Positions 61,900 to 64,000 of a DNA stretch of 64,000 nt are shown piece after piece. The notes under the pieces are model-generated. The model made no database searches and was not told where the DNA came from. It saw only the letters and a list, made by a program, of their open reading frames with translations. Source of the DNA: CAZRHR01 sp964578885 (lineage in GTDB: Bacteria > Bacteroidota > Bacteroidia > CAIKAF01); NCBI GenBank assembly GCA_964578885.1, contig CAZOEO010000002.1, positions 1 through 64,000 on the forward strand, in the 5' to 3' direction. Positions within the stretch are counted from its first letter, which is position 1; each line of letters opens with the position of its first letter. The position numbers were made by a program, and so were the translations under genes.

Positions 61900-62333
61900 G
61901 ATGCACTTGGGATAAATAGATCGGTAAGTCCGCCGAAAAACCACCATTTTACATGTTTGCCTTTCCGAACTTGAATGGCTGCATGCAAGGTGGTGATGAA
62001 TTCTGCCAAATTAAAAAGGATGAGGGTGAGAAGGTAACCGAAGTAGGCATTGCTAAAGGTTTCGCTTCCATATAAAATACCAATGGTCCACCAAAATCCG
62101 AAGCTATTGGCAAAGAATAGCCCAAATTGAGATAAAAGGGCTTGGGTACAATGCCAGCGAACAAAGGCTGTCGATTTGCGATTTCCCAAATAAAAACCCA
62201 AAGTGGCCAATAAATTAACAATAGGCAGTGGTAGGCCCACCATGGCAGCCACCAAAGACATTAAATAACTATTGGAAGCGCTTTCCGCTTCATGTTCTCC
62301 GGGTTTGTAGGAAAAAGTGGTGGTGTCAATCAT
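61896..62333 (-). CDS. DUF4870-like membrane protein
   Basis: A 145-residue inner-membrane protein with three to four helices. The segments LGFYLGNRKSTAFVRWHCTQALLSQ and FNLAEFITTLHAAIQVRKGKHVKWWFFGG match the DUF4870 (Tic20-like) pattern. Function is unknown. The ATG at 62333 overlaps the DUF2752 stop by 4 bases. It lies between DUF2752 and M48 in one operon. Confidence 0.75.
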   Translation of the reverse strand: MIDTTTFSYKPGEHEAESASNSYLMSLVAAMVGLPLPIVNLLATLGFYLGNRKSTAFVRWHCTQALLSQFGLFFANSFGFWWTIGILYGSETFSNAYFGYLLTLILFNLAEFITTLHAAIQVRKGKHVKWWFFGGLTDLFIPSAS

Positions 62334-62746
62334 AGTCCTTTCATCAAATTCCACATCCAGTTTAAAAGTACGAAAAGAATCAATGGCGCCGCCAGCCAAG
62401 GTTTTTTAAGCCAGAATTCCGTTTTCCGGTAGGCCAGAAAAAGACTTTGTTTCCTGCCAAGTACATCCAGCAACAACCACGGTGGCAATACCAACATCAG
62501 CGCTGCCACCACATAGCCAAACGGATTCCATAAAAAAGCTTCCATCCAGTGTTGGTGTAGCAGCGCTATCACAGATCTGGACGTTCCGCAAGACGGACAG
62601 GGCATGCCGGTGGTTTTTTTTAAAAGACACACTTCCTGAACAGGCGAACCATCCAAAGTTTCGTTGACCAGCATCATCACCCAGATGTAGCCGGCTAAAC
62701 AAGCGATAAAAAGGAAAAGGTAAAGCCGATTCCTTGTTGAAACCAT
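62330..62746 (-). CDS. DUF2752 membrane protein
   Basis: A 138-residue inner-membrane protein with about four helices. The family motif C-P-x-C-G-x-x-R appears as GMPCPSCGTSRSVIALL, in which two Cys suggest a redox or metal role that is not known. It lies 1 base downstream of the TM2 gene and overlaps the DUF4870-like gene. Confidence 0.85.
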   Translation of the reverse strand: MVSTRNRLYLFLFIACLAGYIWVMMLVNETLDGSPVQEVCLLKKTTGMPCPSCGTSRSVIALLHQHWMEAFLWNPFGYVVAALMLVLPPWLLLDVLGRKQSLFLAYRKTEFWLKKPWLAAPLILFVLLNWMWNLMKGL

Positions 62747-62747
62747 G

Positions 62748-63086
62748 TTAGTATAAAAACTGCTGGATTCTTTCCATGTTCTTTTCGCGGGTGGCTTTCT
62801 GAATCATAAACCAATCAATGATGGTCCAAATGCCAAATCCACCACAGGTGAGCAGTTTCCCAATGCCCAAACCTACGTCTCCAATCAGAAATCGGTCGAT
62901 GCCCGGACTTCCTGCCAAAAGAGAAACAATCAGCGATGTGTCAGGATTCATGAGCTGAAGGCCGCAAATCGCATTCCATTTGTCTTCATCTACTGCCAGC
63001 AAGCGCTCGCGAATCATGTTAAGTTGATGACTTTCAAAGTACTTTCCGTTCGACATGATAAACATGTCCACTTTTTGTGCATCCAT
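62748..63086 (-). CDS. TM2-domain membrane protein
   Basis: A 112-residue protein. Residues 1-45 are charged and likely cytosolic; then come two membrane helices with the TM2 pattern GSPGIDRFLIGDVGLGIGKLLTCGGFGIWTIIDWFMI (D-R-F...G...K.L..GG.GIW...D). Function of TM2 proteins in bacteria is unknown. It is first of the TM2-DUF2752-DUF4870-M48 operon. Confidence 0.85.
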   Translation of the reverse strand: MDAQKVDMFIMSNGKYFESHQLNMIRERLLAVDEDKWNAICGLQLMNPDTSLIVSLLAGSPGIDRFLIGDVGLGIGKLLTCGGFGIWTIIDWFMIQKATREKNMERIQQFLY

Positions 63087-63306
63087 TGTAATTGATTTTC
63101 AGGGTTTTAAAAAGTAGGTCATTTATAAAAAACAGAAAATGAAATGTTTGTCTCTGTTTTCATGTTCAAGTTTAAGCATTTTATTTCAAAAATGGAAGCA
63201 GCTTACAGGTGTCTTTTTCAAAAGTTTTATCATTCATTGGGTTGGCAAGCTGTCTTCTTTCTCAAAAACACAAGAGATTCTTATCTTTACCTCCTCAGAT
63301 GCAATC

Positions 63307-63630
63307 ATGGAAATTACCCCCGAACTTATCGATAAATTAGCCAGTTTGGCCAAGCTGGATTTTTCAGCGGAAGAAAAAGCCGCACTGATTCCGGAGCTGG
63401 AAAAGATTACGGGCTTCATGGATAAACTCAATGAGTTAGATGTGCAAGGCGTGCCTCCCCTGACGTACCTTTCCGATACCGTTTTTACTCTAACGGCAGA
63501 TCAGCGTGAAGTGCCACGTCCCGACGTGCCGCAGCCTTCACTTTCCCATGACTTAGCGCTGCAAAATGCCCCCAAACGGGATTCCGATTATTTCCGTGTT
63601 CCCAAAGTATTAGACAAATCCGAGGGATAA
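63307..63630 (+). CDS. gatC: Aspartyl/glutamyl-tRNA amidotransferase subunit C
   Basis: Small subunit of the GatCAB complex that converts Glu-tRNA(Gln) or Asp-tRNA(Asn) to the amide form. It begins MEITPELIDKLASLAKLDF with the typical EKEALIPELEKITGFMDKLNELD-type helix and the C-terminal LRxD-like stretch. The 107-residue length is normal; an upstream ATG at 63139 would add about 56 non-homologous residues. A near-consensus -7 element TATCTTTA lies at 63282-63289. The next start codon shares its A with the gatC stop (TAATG). gatA and gatB are not in the window. Confidence 0.93.
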   Translation: MEITPELIDKLASLAKLDFSAEEKAALIPELEKITGFMDKLNELDVQGVPPLTYLSDTVFTLTADQREVPRPDVPQPSLSHDLALQNAPKRDSDYFRVPKVLDKSEG

Positions 63631-64000
63631 TGTCTTCTTTGCGCGTGGCATTGGTTCAGGCCCATCTTCTTTGGGAAAACCCTGATGAGCAGTTAACTCG
63701 CCTCGAAGCGCTGCTCCCGTTTCCGGGTAAGGCAGATTTGGTGGTGTTGCCCGAAACATTTGCCACTGGTTTTTCCATTCGTTTTGGTCTGGAAATGCAC
63801 CAACAAGTCATTCAGGATTGGATGCGCACGCAAGCTCGTCGCCTGGATGCTGCTGTGGTGGGAACCATATTTTCGAAAAATGCGCTTGGACAAATCGTGA
63901 ACCGATGTTGGTGGGTGAGCCCGGATGGCCGCTGGTTTCGCTACGACAAACGACATGTATTTACCTTTGGAGGTGAGCAAAAAGTAGTGACTCCCGGACA
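63630..64000 (+). CDS. Omega-amidase YafV-like nitrilase (partial, cut by window end)
   Basis: The first 123 residues of a C-N hydrolase. It begins MSSLRVALVQAHLLWEN. The catalytic Glu is in VVLPETFATGFS and the catalytic Lys is in YDKRHVFTFGGE; the active-site Cys would lie beyond the window edge. The LPETFATGFS and YDKRHVF wording is that of the YafV/omega-amidase group, which hydrolyses alpha-ketoglutaramate and similar omega-amides. It is coupled to gatC by a TAATG overlap. The gene continues outside the window. Confidence 0.9.
   Translation, partial: MSSLRVALVQAHLLWENPDEQLTRLEALLPFPGKADLVVLPETFATGFSIRFGLEMHQQVIQDWMRTQARRLDAAVVGTIFSKNALGQIVNRCWWVSPDGRWFRYDKRHVFTFGGEQKVVTPG

Noticed and set aside
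1..64000. CRISPR arrays, tRNA or rRNA genes, insertion sequences, prophage or integrase genes
   Set aside because: None seen: no regular repeat-spacer pattern, no cloverleaf-type sequence in the intergenic gaps, and no transposase, integrase or phage structural motifs in any reading frame I examined.

Overview
The window is chromosomal core DNA from a member of the Bacteroidota. Four things support this. The division and cell-wall (dcw) cluster has the gene order and protein features usual in that phylum, including a long MraY and an FtsZ ending in NSFLHDSVD. Several promoters match the phylum-specific TTTG / TAnnTTTG pattern. There is a very large secreted protein with a type IX secretion (Por) sorting tail. 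There are Bacteroidota-typical families such as DUF4270, a lone N-terminal half of a starch synthase, and a CD225-like small membrane protein. I cannot fix the family or genus from sequence alone. There are no rRNA or tRNA genes, CRISPR arrays, insertion sequences or prophage.

Layout. 1-372 is non-coding and carries the ftsZ terminator. 373-15610 (minus strand) is one unbroken dcw operon: mraZ, rsmH, ftsL-like, ftsI, murE, mraY, murD, ftsW, murG, murC, ftsQ, ftsA, ftsZ. It covers lipid II synthesis, septal peptidoglycan polymerisation and crosslinking, and the Z-ring. Most junctions overlap by 4 or 8 bases or are only a few bases apart. In front of mraZ lies a four-copy MraZ box, and the divergent hydrolase-engB pair has a second, two-copy box of the same design on the other strand. 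17-25 kb holds an OmpA/TPR lipoprotein, folK with a deoxynucleoside kinase, an SRPBCC protein, a pdxJ-hydrolase-GNAT-lysC operon and a CBS protein. 25-31.6 kb holds a LuxE-like acyl-protein synthetase, a small very acidic protein, a PhoB/PhoR-like two-component pair, an L,D-transpeptidase-like protein, a CobW-type GTPase and an ALDH8-like dehydrogenase.

31.6-39 kb (minus) holds the 1313-residue T9SS surface protein, type 2 IPP isomerase, a TPR protein and a PIN-PhoH ATPase. 39-44 kb holds a SprT-like protein with a triplicated C-terminal module, a mannose-1-phosphate guanylyltransferase, an RsmB-like methyltransferase and HflX. 43.6-48.8 kb holds a small cytochrome c lipoprotein, a four-helix membrane protein, a CD225-like protein, a DUF6044 membrane protein, a ClC channel and superoxide dismutase. 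48.9-53.6 kb holds DUF2911, YceI, MscS, a DUF3365 haem-motif lipoprotein and radA. 53.6-60.9 kb resembles a block I recall as conserved in this phylum: an adenylyltransferase, a UPF0104 flippase-like protein, panC, the half starch synthase, DUF4270 and glmS. 61-63 kb is an M48 protease with three small membrane proteins, followed by gatC and a nitrilase-family gene cut by the window end.

No obviously new defence or mobile system is present. The most interesting points are regulatory and architectural: the second MraZ-like box before hydrolase-engB, terminator-like hairpins placed 4 and 12 bases before start codons (DUF4270 and the LuxE-like gene), a promoter that would make radA mRNA leaderless, the triplicated SprT module and the half glycosyltransferase.
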